NCBI RefSeq assembly: GCF_028290785.1
Contig: NZ_JAQGJD010000294.1
Coordinates: 1-64,000 of the forward strand
Direction: 5' to 3'
Length of the DNA stretch: 64,000 nt
DNA from: Tardiphaga sp.
Lineage (GTDB): Bacteria > Pseudomonadota > Alphaproteobacteria > Rhizobiales > Xanthobacteraceae
Positions 1-11,053 of the stretch are shown here, piece after piece (the first letter of the stretch is position 1; the number at the start of each line of letters is the position of its first letter). Made by a program: the position numbers and the translations under genes. The notes below the pieces were generated by a model that saw only the letters and a list, made by a program, of their open reading frames with translations, was not told the DNA's origin and searched no databases.

Positions 1-274
1 ATCGACGAAGATGCCTTTCGACCGCAGATGCGGCACGCCGCGTTCGCGTTCGTCGCGCAGGTGCCATTCGTCCCTGAAGTAGACGTCGAGCCCCTCCTGC
101 AGCGACGCCGAATGCGGCGTGCCAGGGGCCCCGGCCCCGGATCTGAAGCAACACCGCTCCCGTCGCTCCCGCATATTCCGCAACGGTGTCCATCGCCTTC
201 CCCAATTGCGAAGGATCGATGGCGGCATCGAGCAGTGACAGCGATGCCTGGTCGAAGGAAATCGGGCGAGTCAT
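1..274 (-). pseudogene. N-terminal part of a LuxR-type/autoinducer-binding-like regulator, apparently frameshifted, cut by the window edge
   Basis: Minus strand from ATG at 274 reads MTRPISFDQASLSLLDAAIDPSQLGKAMDTVAEYAGATGAVLLQIRGRGP, then continues in another frame as GTPHSASLQEGLDVYFRDEWHLRDERERGVPHLRSKGIFVD. Removing one base (about 124) joins the two segments. Confidence 0.6.
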
Positions 275-497
275 GATACAATCAAAACGAGCTACATCTG
301 CGTGTGTAACCTGGCTCGGATTGTACTTCGGTTGCAAGTGGTTGTTCGTAGTACGTTGGTCGCAGCACAGGTCGAGCGAAGCGGAACTTCTGCAGCGACA
401 ATGTCCGGTCTCGGACGCGGTGTGGCATTCTTCATGCCGCTGCGCGGAGCCAGGACCGTACCGGGCCGGCGGTTGCGACGGCCCCAGACAGTGGCGA

Positions 498-1322
498 TCA
501 ATTCACCCAGAACTCCGGGACCGTCTGCGACAGCCGTCCGCCCAGGCGCACCGGGGCGATGCGTAGCGCGAGGCCGGTCTTGTCGTCGGTTTCCACCGCA
601 ACGCCGCTCATGGTGGCGATGCCGGTGGCGGGCTCGAAGCGGCCGGAGGGAATGCCGGTGACGAAGCGGCGCAGCGGCTCGTCTTTGTGCATGCCGATCA
701 CGGAATCATAGTCGCCGGTCATGCCGGCGTCGGTCATGTAGGCAGTACCACCGGGGAGGATCTGGTGGTCGGCGGTGGGTACATGGGTATGGGTACCTAC
801 CACCAGGCTGACGCGGCCGTCGCAGAAGAAACCCATGCCCTGCTTTTCGCTCGACGCCTCGCCGTGGAAATCGACCACGATGGCATCGGCGGCCTCCACC
901 AGCGGACAGGCCTCGATCTGCTTGCCAACGGCGGAGAACGGATCGTTGAGCGGCTCCATGAAGACGCGGCCCATGGCGTTCATCACCAGCGCGCGCGCGC
1001 CGTTCTTGGCATCGACCAAAGCCGCGCCGCGGCCCGGCGTGTGGCGCGGAAAATTCAGCGGCCGGATCAGCCGCGGCGCGCGCTCGATGAACACCAGCGC
1101 CTCCTTCTGATTCCAGGCGTGGTTGCCGAGCGTCACCGCGTCGGCGCCGGCATCGATGAAATCGTTGTAGATCGCTTCGGTGATGCCGAAGCCGCCGGCG
1201 GCGTTCTCGCCGTTGATGACGACCAGATCGAGCTTCCAGTCGCGCACGCAGGCGGGTAGATGGTCGGCGATGGCATTGCGTCCGGTCTTGCCGACCACGT
1301 CGCCGATGAAAAGAATGCGCAA
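498..1322 (-). CDS. YmdB/TIGR00282 family metallophosphoesterase
   Basis: 274 aa; MRILFIGDVVGKTGRNAI, INGENAAGGFGIT, TLGNHAWNQKE, VVGTHTHVPTAD motifs. Confidence 0.93.
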   Translation of the reverse strand: MRILFIGDVVGKTGRNAIADHLPACVRDWKLDLVVINGENAAGGFGITEAIYNDFIDAGADAVTLGNHAWNQKEALVFIERAPRLIRPLNFPRHTPGRGAALVDAKNGARALVMNAMGRVFMEPLNDPFSAVGKQIEACPLVEAADAIVVDFHGEASSEKQGMGFFCDGRVSLVVGTHTHVPTADHQILPGGTAYMTDAGMTGDYDSVIGMHKDEPLRRFVTGIPSGRFEPATGIATMSGVAVETDDKTGLALRIAPVRLGGRLSQTVPEFWVN

Positions 1323-1323
1323 A

Positions 1324-1905
1324 TCAGATGCTCCGGAAATCGATCGTTCGGGTTTCCGTTAGCACATAATCCAGCGCGACGTCGTGCGGCTGCACGGGAA
1401 TCGCCGCGATTTCCTGCACGTCGAAGGCGAGGCCCACGGCGACGAACGCCTTGCTGGCACGCAACTGTTCGAATGTGCGGTCGTAGTGCCCGGCGCCGTA
1501 ACCGATGCGATGGCCGGACCGGTCGAACGCGGCGAGCGGCACCAGCACGATATCCGGCAGCAATGGCGGCGCTTCCGGCGGCGGCTCGAGGATGCCGAGC
1601 GCGCCGGCAACCAGCGCATCGGTCGGCGACCACTGGCGAAACATCAGCGGCGCGTCGCGGGCAACGATGACGGGCAGCGCGAGGCGTGCGCCCCGCGCGG
1701 CCAACGCATGCATCAGTGGAATGGGGTCCAGCTCGCTGCGGATCGGCGAATAGCCGGCGACGATGGTGCCGGCGGTGATGGGGACAGGAAAGGCGCGGGT
1801 GGCGATGGATTGCGCGGCGGCGCCGCGCGTTTCGCCGGAGAGGCTAGCGCGGCGTGCGAGGGCGGCGGTTCGGAGCGATGCTTTATCGAGGAAAGTCTCA
1901 GTCAT
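1324..1905 (-). CDS. 5-formyltetrahydrofolate cyclo-ligase
   Basis: 193 aa; GYSPIRSELDP, LVPLAAFDRSGHRIGYGAGHYDR signature; synteny with zapA. Confidence 0.92.
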   Translation of the reverse strand: MTETFLDKASLRTAALARRASLSGETRGAAAQSIATRAFPVPITAGTIVAGYSPIRSELDPIPLMHALAARGARLALPVIVARDAPLMFRQWSPTDALVAGALGILEPPPEAPPLLPDIVLVPLAAFDRSGHRIGYGAGHYDRTFEQLRASKAFVAVGLAFDVQEIAAIPVQPHDVALDYVLTETRTIDFRSI

Positions 1906-1910
1906 TCACC

Positions 1911-2035
1911 ACCGTTGTGCCCGGGCTTGTCCGGGGCATCCACGTCTCTGCTTGCCGCAAGCTAAAGACATGGATGGCCGGAACGGCAAGCGCGAAGACG
2001 CGCTTTTGCCCGGCCATGACGGCGTGGTCACGCAG
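1911..2035. repeat. Palindromic intergenic repeat, family B (CCCGGGCTTGTCCGGGGCATCCACG...GCCCGGCCATGACGG)
   Basis: Terminal segments complementary; related copy at about 30970-31050. Confidence 0.6.
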
Positions 2036-2054
2036 AATATAAAAGTGCGAAGCC

Positions 2055-2225
2055 ACGATGGCCGTTGAAGCACTCGATCCCGGAGCACCTACGAAAGTAG
2101 GTGGGCACCATGTAGCCAAGTCCACGGACCTGGCCAGGGACAGTTCCCGTGAGGATCGATAAGGCCCCGGGGATATGTGGCTCCTGACGCGCGACGCAGC
2201 CTCGCAGGAGCAATGTAGGCGTTAT
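2055..2225 (-). ncRNA. ssrS: 6S RNA (candidate)
   Basis: Conserved location between zapA and the 5-FCL gene, same strand; structured non-coding sequence including a perfect CACCTAC-TTTC-GTAGGTG hairpin (2086-2103). Ends are approximate. Confidence 0.6.
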
Positions 2226-2305
2226 GGATGGCGTGCGCCAGTGGCTAGGCTTCACCCTCTCCTTTTGAGGGGGAGGGTGAAGAAGGACCCCGCCTCGATA
2301 GATTC

Positions 2306-2689
2306 CTACCCGATCGATACCCCGCCGCCGATGGTGCGGTTGAGCACCTGGGTGGTCTTCTCGATACGGTCGGCGGCGGAGTTCAGTGCTGCGGCCACCG
2401 CGGTCTGAGTCGCCCGCGCGCGGTCGGCGGAGACGACGCGGACGTCGCGCAATGCTGCCAGCTCTTCCTGCAGCGCGCGGACCTGCTGGTTGGCGTCGAG
2501 CAACTCGTCGGCCACGGTCAGCGCCGCCATCACCGTGAGGCGGGCGTCGCCGATCTCGCCAAATTTGCCGCGCAGGTTCTCGACGCGGAACTCCAGGCTC
2601 TCGGCCAGCCGCAGCAGCCTCGTCTCCTGGCCCTCCTCGCAAGCCATGCGGTACTGCCGGCCATTAATGGTGACATTGACGTGACTCAT
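2306..2689 (-). CDS. zapA: Cell division protein ZapA
   Basis: 127 aa; MSHVNVTINGRQYRMACEEGQETRLLRLAESLE is a typical ZapA N-terminus. Confidence 0.93.
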   Translation of the reverse strand: MSHVNVTINGRQYRMACEEGQETRLLRLAESLEFRVENLRGKFGEIGDARLTVMAALTVADELLDANQQVRALQEELAALRDVRVVSADRARATQTAVAAALNSAADRIEKTTQVLNRTIGGGVSIG

Positions 2690-3027
2690 TCGGCTTCTTC
2701 CGCGGGCGCGTCGGCATCGAGCACCGCGCGAATGGTGCCGATCGCCGCATCCAGCTTGTCGGCGATCTCGCGGTTGGCGCGCTCCAAGCGGCGCGATTTC
2801 ACCAGCGTGCCATCGAGTTCATCGGCGAGCCGCGAACGGTCGGCGCCGAGCGCCTGGATCCGCGTCGCCAGTTCGTCCTCGTCGCGATCGGCCTCGCGGC
2901 GGCGCTCCACCGCGCTTTCAAGCGCATCCAGCGCGGCCATCAGCCGCCGCGTCGCCGCGTCGATTTCCGCCGCCCCGCTGGGAGCGGGGTCCGGGCTGGC
3001 AGCGCGATGGGCGGGACGTTCGATCAT
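2686..3027 (-). CDS. DUF4164-like coiled-coil protein
   Basis: ORF 2686..3087; probable start MIERPAHRA; helical, overlaps the zapA start. Confidence 0.7.
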   Translation of the reverse strand: MIERPAHRAASPDPAPSGAAEIDAATRRLMAALDALESAVERRREADRDEDELATRIQALGADRSRLADELDGTLVKSRRLERANREIADKLDAAIGTIRAVLDADAPAEEAE

Positions 3028-3310
3028 ACGGGGTACGCGGACCTTGGGTGCACAGCCGCCAAAGTCGCAAAAGTGGCGGCTCGGCAAGCCTTTAGGCCCT
3101 TAAATTTACGTGGCAAGCGAGCCTGGCGCAACGGCGCACAGAAGCTATGCACTGCAAAGGCCACAAAATTGGGCGGTAAAGACCAACCGGCTTGGACTCC
3201 CGGCCAACCAAATGCTATCCAGCGCGTTCTCCATTGGCATGCCACGACTTGCTGCAGAGCCGCACCTTCCAGCGGAGGCGGAACGTCCCCAACATCTCAC
3301 TTCAGGCGGA

Positions 3311-5302
3311 ATGAACATGGCGCAGGTTGATCACTCGAAGATGGCCAATGCGATTCGCGCGCTTGCGATGGACGGCGTCGAGAAGGCCAAGTCCGGCCAT
3401 CCGGGCCTGCCAATGGGCGCCGCCGACGTGGCCACCGTGCTGTGGACCCAGTTCCTGAAGTTCGACGCCGCCGACCCGCGTTGGCCGGACCGCGACCGCT
3501 TCATTTTGTCGGCCGGCCACGGCTCCATGCTGCTCTACGCGCTGCTCTATCTGACCGGCAACGAAGACGTCACGCTCGATCAGTTGAAGAACTTCCGCCA
3601 GCTCAATTCCAAGACCCCGGGCCACCCCGAGAACTTCATCACCGCCGGCGTCGAGACCACCACCGGCCCGCTCGGCCAGGGCGTGGCCACCTCCGTCGGA
3701 ATGGCGCTCGCCGAACGGCTGCTGGCCGCCGAATACGGCGACATCGTCGATCACTACACCTATGTGCTGTGCTCCGACGGCGACCTGATGGAAGGCGTCA
3801 GCCATGAGGCCGCGGCGCTGGCCGGCCATCTCAAGCTGTCGAAGCTGATCTTCCTGTGGGACAACAACGGCATCTCCATCGACGGCCCGCTGACGCTGTC
3901 GGACAGCGTCGATCAGGTGGCGCGTTTCAAGGCCCATGGCTGGAACGCCGTGCATGTCGATGGCCACGACCAAAAGGCCATCGCTGCGGCGATCAAGGAA
4001 GCCCAGACCTCGGACCGCCCCTCGTTCATCGCGTGCAAGACCACCATCGGCTTCGGCGCACCGACCCGCGCCGGCACTTCCAAGGCCCATGGCGAGCCCC
4101 TTGGCGCCGAGGAACTCGCCGGCGCCAAGAAGGCGCTCGACTGGAACTACGGCCCGTTCGAAGTGCCGGACGATATCCTGCAGGCTTGGCGCAACGTCGG
4201 CAAGCAGGGCGCGTCGGCGCATGCCGACTGGACGAAGCGCTTCGAAGCACTGGCGGACGAGACACGCAGCGAGTTTACCCGCCGTGTCGATCACGTACGC
4301 CCGGCGGGGCTCGCCGCCTCGATCCGCAAGCTGAAGCAGAAGCTGATCGACGAGCCGCAGACCGTCGCCACGCGCAAGGCCAGCGAGATCGCGCTGGAAG
4401 TGCTGGTCGCGGAGATGCCGGAACTGCTGCTGGGATCGGCCGATCTGACGCCATCCAACAACACCCGCACCAAGAATGCCAAGGACGTGAAGCCCGGCGA
4501 CTTCAGCGGCCGCTACATCCACTACGGCATCCGCGAGATGGGCATGGCCGCGGCGATGAACGGCATTGCCACCCATGGCGGCTTTGCGCCGGCCGGCGGC
4601 ACCTTCATGTGTTTCACGGACTATGCCCGCCCCTCGATGCGGCTCGCGGCGCTGTCGCATGTGCCGGTGGTCTACATCATGACCCACGATTCCATCGGCC
4701 TCGGCGAGGACGGCCCGACCCATCAGCCGGTCGAGCACCTGGCGTCGCTGCGCTGCATGCCGAACATGCGCACCTTCCGCCCGGCCGACGCGATCGAGAC
4801 CGCGGAATGCTGGCAGCTCGCCTTGGAAAACACCAAGGGCCCGACGGTGCTGGCGCTGTCGCGACAGAACCTGACGCCCGCGCGCACCGTGCACCACGAC
4901 GACAACCTGTGCGCCACCGGCGGCTACGAGCTGATCGCGGCGAAGGGCGAGGCGCAGGTGTCGATCTTCGCGTCGGGCTCCGAAGTCGAGATCGCGGTCG
5001 CCGCGCAAAAGCAGCTCGCCGACAAGGGCATCGCGGCGCGCGTGGTCTCGGTGCCGTCGCTCGAACTGCTGCTGCAGCAGTCGCCGGAGAAGCAGGCAGC
5101 CATCATCGGCCAGGCGCCGGTCAAGATCGCCGTCGAGGCGGCGGTGCGGTTCGGCTGGGATGCGGTGATCGGGCACGATGGCGTGTTCATCGGCATGTCG
5201 ACGTTCGGCGCGAGCGCGCCGGCCAAAGACCTCTACAAGCATTTCGGCATTACGGCAGAGGCCGTCGTGGACGCCGCCACCAAGCGTCACAACGCGGCTT
5301 AA
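3311..5302 (+). CDS. tkt: Transketolase
   Basis: [53 protein letters not shown]-type TPP motif ([14 protein letters not shown]); Pyr domain [19 protein letters not shown]. Confidence 0.96.
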   Translation: MNMAQVDHSKMANAIRALAMDGVEKAKSGHPGLPMGAADVATVLWTQFLKFDAADPRWPDRDRFILSAGHGSMLLYALLYLTGNEDVTLDQLKNFRQLNSKTPGHPENFITAGVETTTGPLGQGVATSVGMALAERLLAAEYGDIVDHYTYVLCSDGDLMEGVSHEAAALAGHLKLSKLIFLWDNNGISIDGPLTLSDSVDQVARFKAHGWNAVHVDGHDQKAIAAAIKEAQTSDRPSFIACKTTIGFGAPTRAGTSKAHGEPLGAEELAGAKKALDWNYGPFEVPDDILQAWRNVGKQGASAHADWTKRFEALADETRSEFTRRVDHVRPAGLAASIRKLKQKLIDEPQTVATRKASEIALEVLVAEMPELLLGSADLTPSNNTRTKNAKDVKPGDFSGRYIHYGIREMGMAAAMNGIATHGGFAPAGGTFMCFTDYARPSMRLAALSHVPVVYIMTHDSIGLGEDGPTHQPVEHLASLRCMPNMRTFRPADAIETAECWQLALENTKGPTVLALSRQNLTPARTVHHDDNLCATGGYELIAAKGEAQVSIFASGSEVEIAVAAQKQLADKGIAARVVSVPSLELLLQQSPEKQAAIIGQAPVKIAVEAAVRFGWDAVIGHDGVFIGMSTFGASAPAKDLYKHFGITAEAVVDAATKRHNAA

Positions 5303-5426
5303 CCCTATCGGAACACTGGCGAAATAGACGCATTGCGCCAGCGTTCCAATCAGGGCATGAAACGGCCGTTAAACGTCACTATATGCGGGTAATACCAATA
5401 TCTTGAGCATTACAGGGAGAAGTTGA

Positions 5427-6437
<1,011 letters not shown>

Positions 6438-6466
6438 GGATCGACTTCGCAAAACAGGAGGCCGGA

Positions 6467-6610
6467 ATGACACTGTCCCCATGGATTGGCGTTCCGGCCG
6501 GAATTCTTCTACTGGCGTTTATCGTGTTTGCATTCCGACAAGGCATGCAGGTTACGCGCGAGCAGGATGGATCGCCGTCGGAACAAAGTGACGGCGGCCC
6601 CCTCCTTTGA
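6467..6610 (+). CDS. Small single-TM hypothetical protein
   Basis: ATG 6467 preceded by AGGAG; MTLSPWIGVPAGILLLAFIVFAFRQGMQVTREQDGSPSEQSDGGPLL. Confidence 0.55.
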   Translation: MTLSPWIGVPAGILLLAFIVFAFRQGMQVTREQDGSPSEQSDGGPLL

Positions 6611-6643
6611 ATTACAACTGCAGCCCAAGAAGACTGGTCATAG

Positions 6644-7840
6644 ATGAGCTCCTTCCGCACCCTCCATGACGTCGATGTCTCCGGCAAGCGCGTGCTGGTG
6701 CGCGTCGATCTCAACGTCCCCATGGACAACGGCCGCGTCACCGACGCCACCCGGCTGGAGCGCATTGCGCCGACCGTCACCGAGATCTCCGGCAAGGGCG
6801 GCAAGGTCATCCTGCTGGCGCATTTCGGCCGACCGAAGGGTATCGATCCCAAGCAGTCGCTGAAGCCGGTGGCCGCGGCGCTCGCCGAGGTGATCGGCAA
6901 GCCCGTGGCATTTGCGGAAGACTGCATCGGCGACGTCGCGGCCAAGGCCGTTGCCGCGATGAAGGACGGCGACATCCTTTGCCTCGAAAACACCCGCTTC
7001 CATGCCGGCGAGGAAAAGAACGATCCGGCCTTCGTCGCTGAACTCGCTGAACTCGGCGACATCTGGGTCAACGACGCGTTCTCCGCCGCACACCGCGCCC
7101 ACGCCTCGACCGAGGGCCTCGGCCACAAGTTGCCGGCCTATGCCGGCCGCACCATGCAGGCCGAGCTCGACGCGCTCGGCAAGGCCTTGGACGCGCCGAC
7201 CCGGCCGGTGATCGCCATCGTCGGCGGCGCAAAGGTGTCGTCGAAGATCGACCTGCTGGAAAACCTCGTCACCAAGGTGGACGCGCTGGTGATCGGCGGC
7301 GGCATGGCCAACACATTTTTGCACGCGCAAGGCATCGGCGTCGGCAAGTCGCTTTGCGAGAAGGATCTCGCCGCGACCGCGCTGCGCATCATCGACAAGG
7401 CGGAAGCCGCCGGCTGCGCGATCATCCTGCCGGTGGACGCGGTCGTAGCGTTCAAGTTCGAAGCGAATTCGCCATCGCAAGCCTACGGGCTCGATGCGGT
7501 TCCGAAAGACGGCATGATCCTGGATGTCGGACCGCAGTCGATCGTGCGGATCAACGCCGCGATCGACGACGCCGCGACGCTGGTGTGGAACGGCCCGGTT
7601 GGCGCGTTCGAGATGACGCCGTTCGACACCGGCACCGTGGGCGCCGCCAAGCACGCCGCGGCGCGCACCAAGGCGAAGAAGCTGATCTCGGTCGCCGGCG
7701 GCGGCGACACGGTGGCTGCGCTGAACCATGCCGGGGTGGCGGATGAGTTCAGCTACATCTCGACGGCAGGCGGCGCTTTCCTGGAGTGGATGGAAGGCAA
7801 GCCGCTGCCGGGCGTGGACGTGTTGCGCGCAAAGGCCTGA
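6644..7840 (+). CDS. pgk: Phosphoglycerate kinase
   Basis: 398 aa; [48 protein letters not shown]. Confidence 0.97.
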   Translation: MSSFRTLHDVDVSGKRVLVRVDLNVPMDNGRVTDATRLERIAPTVTEISGKGGKVILLAHFGRPKGIDPKQSLKPVAAALAEVIGKPVAFAEDCIGDVAAKAVAAMKDGDILCLENTRFHAGEEKNDPAFVAELAELGDIWVNDAFSAAHRAHASTEGLGHKLPAYAGRTMQAELDALGKALDAPTRPVIAIVGGAKVSSKIDLLENLVTKVDALVIGGGMANTFLHAQGIGVGKSLCEKDLAATALRIIDKAEAAGCAIILPVDAVVAFKFEANSPSQAYGLDAVPKDGMILDVGPQSIVRINAAIDDAATLVWNGPVGAFEMTPFDTGTVGAAKHAAARTKAKKLISVAGGGDTVAALNHAGVADEFSYISTAGGAFLEWMEGKPLPGVDVLRAKA

Positions 7841-7872
7841 TATTACCCTTGTTGGTTGCCGATGTTTATGCT

Positions 7873-8145
7873 ATGTTCACGGACATGGCAGAGCGTCCCA
7901 CAGATGTAACGCTGGATATCCTGATCAAGATTCAGGAGGGTATCGGCGCGCTTCGTTCCGAACTCGGCGAATTCAGACTGGCCGCCGATACAAGGTTTGA
8001 ACGCATCGAGACAGTCATGCACAAACAGCGCCGCGATAGCGCTGGCATGCTGGTCATGATGCGAGCAACGGTCACCGATTTCGACGAGCGGGTCAGCGAC
8101 GTCGAGGAGCGCGTCGCGGCGTTGGAAGCCGAGACAACCGCATAG
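7873..8145 (+). CDS. Small coiled-coil hypothetical protein
   Basis: MFTDMAERPTDVTLDILIKIQEGIGALRSELGEFRLAADTRFERIETVMHKQRRD...; heptad-like pattern; start may be 7885. Confidence 0.55.
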   Translation: MFTDMAERPTDVTLDILIKIQEGIGALRSELGEFRLAADTRFERIETVMHKQRRDSAGMLVMMRATVTDFDERVSDVEERVAALEAETTA

Positions 8146-8305
8146 CGGACCTGGTTGCCCGGCTTCTTGGTCGGCCACCACTAATCCCCATACCACCCGC
8201 GACCTTCGGCGACTTGGATTCCTGCCAGCGTCGCGTTAATAGCGGGGCAGCATTTCCGTGCCGGTCACGCCGACCGCGCCGTCCCATCCCTCACAAGGAG
8301 TTCCC

Positions 8306-9373
8306 ATGGCCCGCATCACGTTGCGTCAATTGCTCGATCATGCCGCGGAACACGATTATGGCGTGCCGGCCTTCAACATCAACAATATGGAACAGGCGCT
8401 GGCGATCATGGAGGCGGCATCGAGCGTGGACGCGCCGGTGATCATCCAGGCCTCGCGCGGCGCCCGCTCCTACGCCAACGACATCATGCTCAAGCACATG
8501 ATGGACGCCGTCACCGAAATCTATCCGCAGATCCCGGTCTGCGTGCATCTCGACCACGGCAACGGTCCCGCGACCTGCATGACCGCGATCCAGGCCGGCT
8601 TCACTTCGGTGATGATGGACGGCTCGCTGAAGGCCGACGGCAAGACCGCTGCCGACTGGGACTACAATGTGTCCGTCACCAAGACCGTGACTGACATGGC
8701 GCATCTCGGTGGCATTTCGGTGGAAGGCGAGCTTGGCGTGCTCGGCTCGCTGGAGAGCGGCATGGGCGAAGCCGAAGACGGCCACGGCGCCGAAGGCCAG
8801 CTGTCGCACGACCAGTTGCTGACCAACCCCGACGAGGCCGTGAAGTTCGTCAAGGAGACCCAGGTCGATGCGCTGGCGATCGCCATGGGCACCTCGCACG
8901 GCGCCTACAAGTTCACCCGCAAGCCGGACGGGGATATTCTGGCCATGAACGTGATCGAGGAAATCCACCGCAAGCTGCCCAACACCCATCTGGTGATGCA
9001 CGGCTCCTCCTCGGTGCCGCAGGACCTGCAGGACATCATCAACGCCTATGGCGGCGAGATGAAGCCGACCTGGGGCGTGCCGGTGTCGGAGATCCAGCGC
9101 GGCATCAAGCACGGCGTGCGCAAGATCAATATCGACACCGACAACCGGATGGCGATGACCGGCCAGATCCGCAAGGTTCTCAAGGAAAACCCTAGCGAAT
9201 TCGACCCGCGCAAGTACCTGAAGCCGGCGATGGAAGCGATGGTCAAGCTGTGCAAGCAGCGCCTGCAGGAGTTCAATACCGCCGGCCAGGCAAGCAAGTT
9301 CAAGACGGTCTACACCACCGCGGACATGGCCAAGCGCTATGCCTCCGGCGAGCTGGCCGCGAAGATCGTCTGA
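8306..9373 (+). CDS. fba: Class II fructose-bisphosphate aldolase (Calvin cycle subtype-like)
   Basis: [38 protein letters not shown] zinc site; [22 protein letters not shown]. Confidence 0.95.
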   Translation: MARITLRQLLDHAAEHDYGVPAFNINNMEQALAIMEAASSVDAPVIIQASRGARSYANDIMLKHMMDAVTEIYPQIPVCVHLDHGNGPATCMTAIQAGFTSVMMDGSLKADGKTAADWDYNVSVTKTVTDMAHLGGISVEGELGVLGSLESGMGEAEDGHGAEGQLSHDQLLTNPDEAVKFVKETQVDALAIAMGTSHGAYKFTRKPDGDILAMNVIEEIHRKLPNTHLVMHGSSSVPQDLQDIINAYGGEMKPTWGVPVSEIQRGIKHGVRKINIDTDNRMAMTGQIRKVLKENPSEFDPRKYLKPAMEAMVKLCKQRLQEFNTAGQASKFKTVYTTADMAKRYASGELAAKIV

Positions 9374-9415
9374 TCGGGCGCCTCCGTGCTTGAAGGCCAC
9401 GGCGGCCTGCCATAT

Positions 9416-9427
9416 GTTACATGTAAC
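9416..9427. promoter_or_regulatory. Perfect 12-bp palindrome GTTACATGTAAC upstream of the TA operon (candidate operator)
   Basis: Perfect inverted symmetry immediately before the antitoxin start codon. Confidence 0.5.
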
Positions 9428-9429
9428 AA

Positions 9430-9648
9430 ATGGAGGCCGCCATGTCCGATGGAGCCAAGCGGGTCCGCAAGCACCGCGACAAGATGAAGGCCGCCGGCCT
9501 GAAGCCGGTGACCATCTGGGTGCCTGATGTAAATGCGCCGGAATTCAAGGCGCAGGTGGCTCGCGAAATCGCGGCCATCAATGCTAGTGCGGACGAAAAA
9601 GTCATTCTTGATGAGCTTTCGGGTATTGAGATCGAAGGCTGGAAATGA
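9430..9648 (+). CDS. MazE-family antitoxin
   Basis: 72 aa; MSDGAKRVRKHRDKMKAAGLKPVTIWVPDVNAPEF; stop overlaps downstream toxin start. Confidence 0.82.
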   Translation: MEAAMSDGAKRVRKHRDKMKAAGLKPVTIWVPDVNAPEFKAQVAREIAAINASADEKVILDELSGIEIEGWK

Positions 9649-9968
9649 AACGCGGCGACCTCGTGACCGCTGTGATGCAGGGTGCGTATGGAAAACCGAG
9701 ACCGGCGGTCGTCATTCAAGCGACGTGGGCCGAAGGTCTGGACTCGGTTACATTCTTGCCGCTGACCAGCGAGATTTCCATTGCCCGCACATTTCGCATT
9801 TTGGTCGAACCGACTCCTGAAAACGGCCTGCAATCCAGATCGCAGGTGATGGCCGACAAGTGCGCGACGCTGCCGCTTGCAAAGATCGGTAAGGTCTTTG
9901 GACGTCTGGCTCCCGATGATCTAAATCGAGTTGATCGCGCCTTTGCTGTTTTCACTGGAATTGCCTGA
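9645..9968 (+). CDS. Type II toxin of the MazF/PemK family
   Basis: 107 aa; MKRGDLVTAVMQGAYGKPRPAVVIQA ... RSQVMADKCATLPLAKIGKVFGRL. Confidence 0.85.
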   Translation: MKRGDLVTAVMQGAYGKPRPAVVIQATWAEGLDSVTFLPLTSEISIARTFRILVEPTPENGLQSRSQVMADKCATLPLAKIGKVFGRLAPDDLNRVDRAFAVFTGIA

Positions 9969-10016
9969 CAACCGTCACGTTTGACCTTCAAGAACACCGT
10001 TTTGCAGGACCATTTG

Positions 10017-11051
10017 ATGAACCTCGCCGACCTCAACAAGATCGCCCGCGCCATGGTCGCCCCCGGCAAGGGGGTGCTGGCAGCCGACGAGTCCGGCGGC
10101 ACCATCAAGAAGCGGTTCGACGCGATCGGCGTGGAATCCACGGAGGACAGCCGCCGCGATTACCGCGAGATGATGTTTCGCTCCCAGCAAGCGATGTCGA
10201 ACTACATTTCCGGCGTCATCCTGTACGACGAGACGATCTGGCAGAACGCTGCCGATGGCACGCCGCTGGTCAGACTGATCGAGCAGGCCGGCGCGATCCC
10301 GGGCATCAAGGTCGATGAAGGTACCCAGGCGCTCCCAGGCTGCCCGGGCGAACTGGTCACAGTCGGTCTCGACAAGCTCGCCGAGCGGCTGGCAAAATAT
10401 TACGAGCGCGGCGCGCGGTTTGCGAAATGGCGCGCGGTGATCGACATCAACCAAGCCTCGCACATCCCCAGCATGACGGCGATCCACGTCAATGCCCATG
10501 CGCTGGCCCGCTATGCGGCGCTGTGCCAGCAGGCGCAGATCGTGCCGATCGTCGAGCCGGAAGTGCTGATGGACGGCGACCACGACATCGACCGCTGCGT
10601 CGAGGTGACCACGCGCGTGCTCAACAAGACGTTCCAGGAATTGCGCATCCAGCGTGTTGAGCTGGAGGGCATGATCCTGAAGCCGAACATGGCGATCTCC
10701 GGCAAGAAGTCGAAGACCCAGGCCAGTGTCGCGGAAGTCGCCGAGAAGACCGTGCGGATGCTGAAGGCCTGCGTGCCGGCCGCGGTGCCGGGCATCGCCT
10801 TCCTGTCCGGCGGCCAGTCCGACGAGGACGCCACTGCGCATCTCGATGCCATGAACCGAATCGGCGGATTGCCGTGGCCGCTGACCTTCTCCTATGGCCG
10901 CGCGCTGCAGGCGGCGCCGCAAAAGGCGTGGTCCGGCAGATCGGAAAACGTCGCCGCCGGGCAGCAGGCTTTCACCCATCGCGCCCGCATGAATTCGCTC
11001 GCCAGCAAGGGCGAATGGACGGCGGCTCAAGAAACCCAGAAGGCGGCATAG
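10017..11051 (+). CDS. Class I fructose-bisphosphate aldolase
   Basis: MNLADLNKIARAMVAPGKGVLAADESGGTIKKRF; LEGMILKPNMAISG; PGIAFLSGGQSDEDATAHLDAMN. Confidence 0.95.
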   Translation: MNLADLNKIARAMVAPGKGVLAADESGGTIKKRFDAIGVESTEDSRRDYREMMFRSQQAMSNYISGVILYDETIWQNAADGTPLVRLIEQAGAIPGIKVDEGTQALPGCPGELVTVGLDKLAERLAKYYERGARFAKWRAVIDINQASHIPSMTAIHVNAHALARYAALCQQAQIVPIVEPEVLMDGDHDIDRCVEVTTRVLNKTFQELRIQRVELEGMILKPNMAISGKKSKTQASVAEVAEKTVRMLKACVPAAVPGIAFLSGGQSDEDATAHLDAMNRIGGLPWPLTFSYGRALQAAPQKAWSGRSENVAAGQQAFTHRARMNSLASKGEWTAAQETQKAA

Positions 11052-11053
11052 TC

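Noticed and set aside
118-146. GGGGCCCCGGCCCCGGATCTG inside the LuxR-like gene resembling the core of family A repeats
   Set aside because: The flanking frames read as native protein sequence, and only a one-base shift is needed; no repeat insertion is required.
3302-5290. 662-aa minus-strand ORF opposite tkt
   Set aside because: Antisense shadow ORF typical of high-GC codon usage; low-complexity His/Arg/Ala-rich translation with no family motif; tkt is unambiguous.
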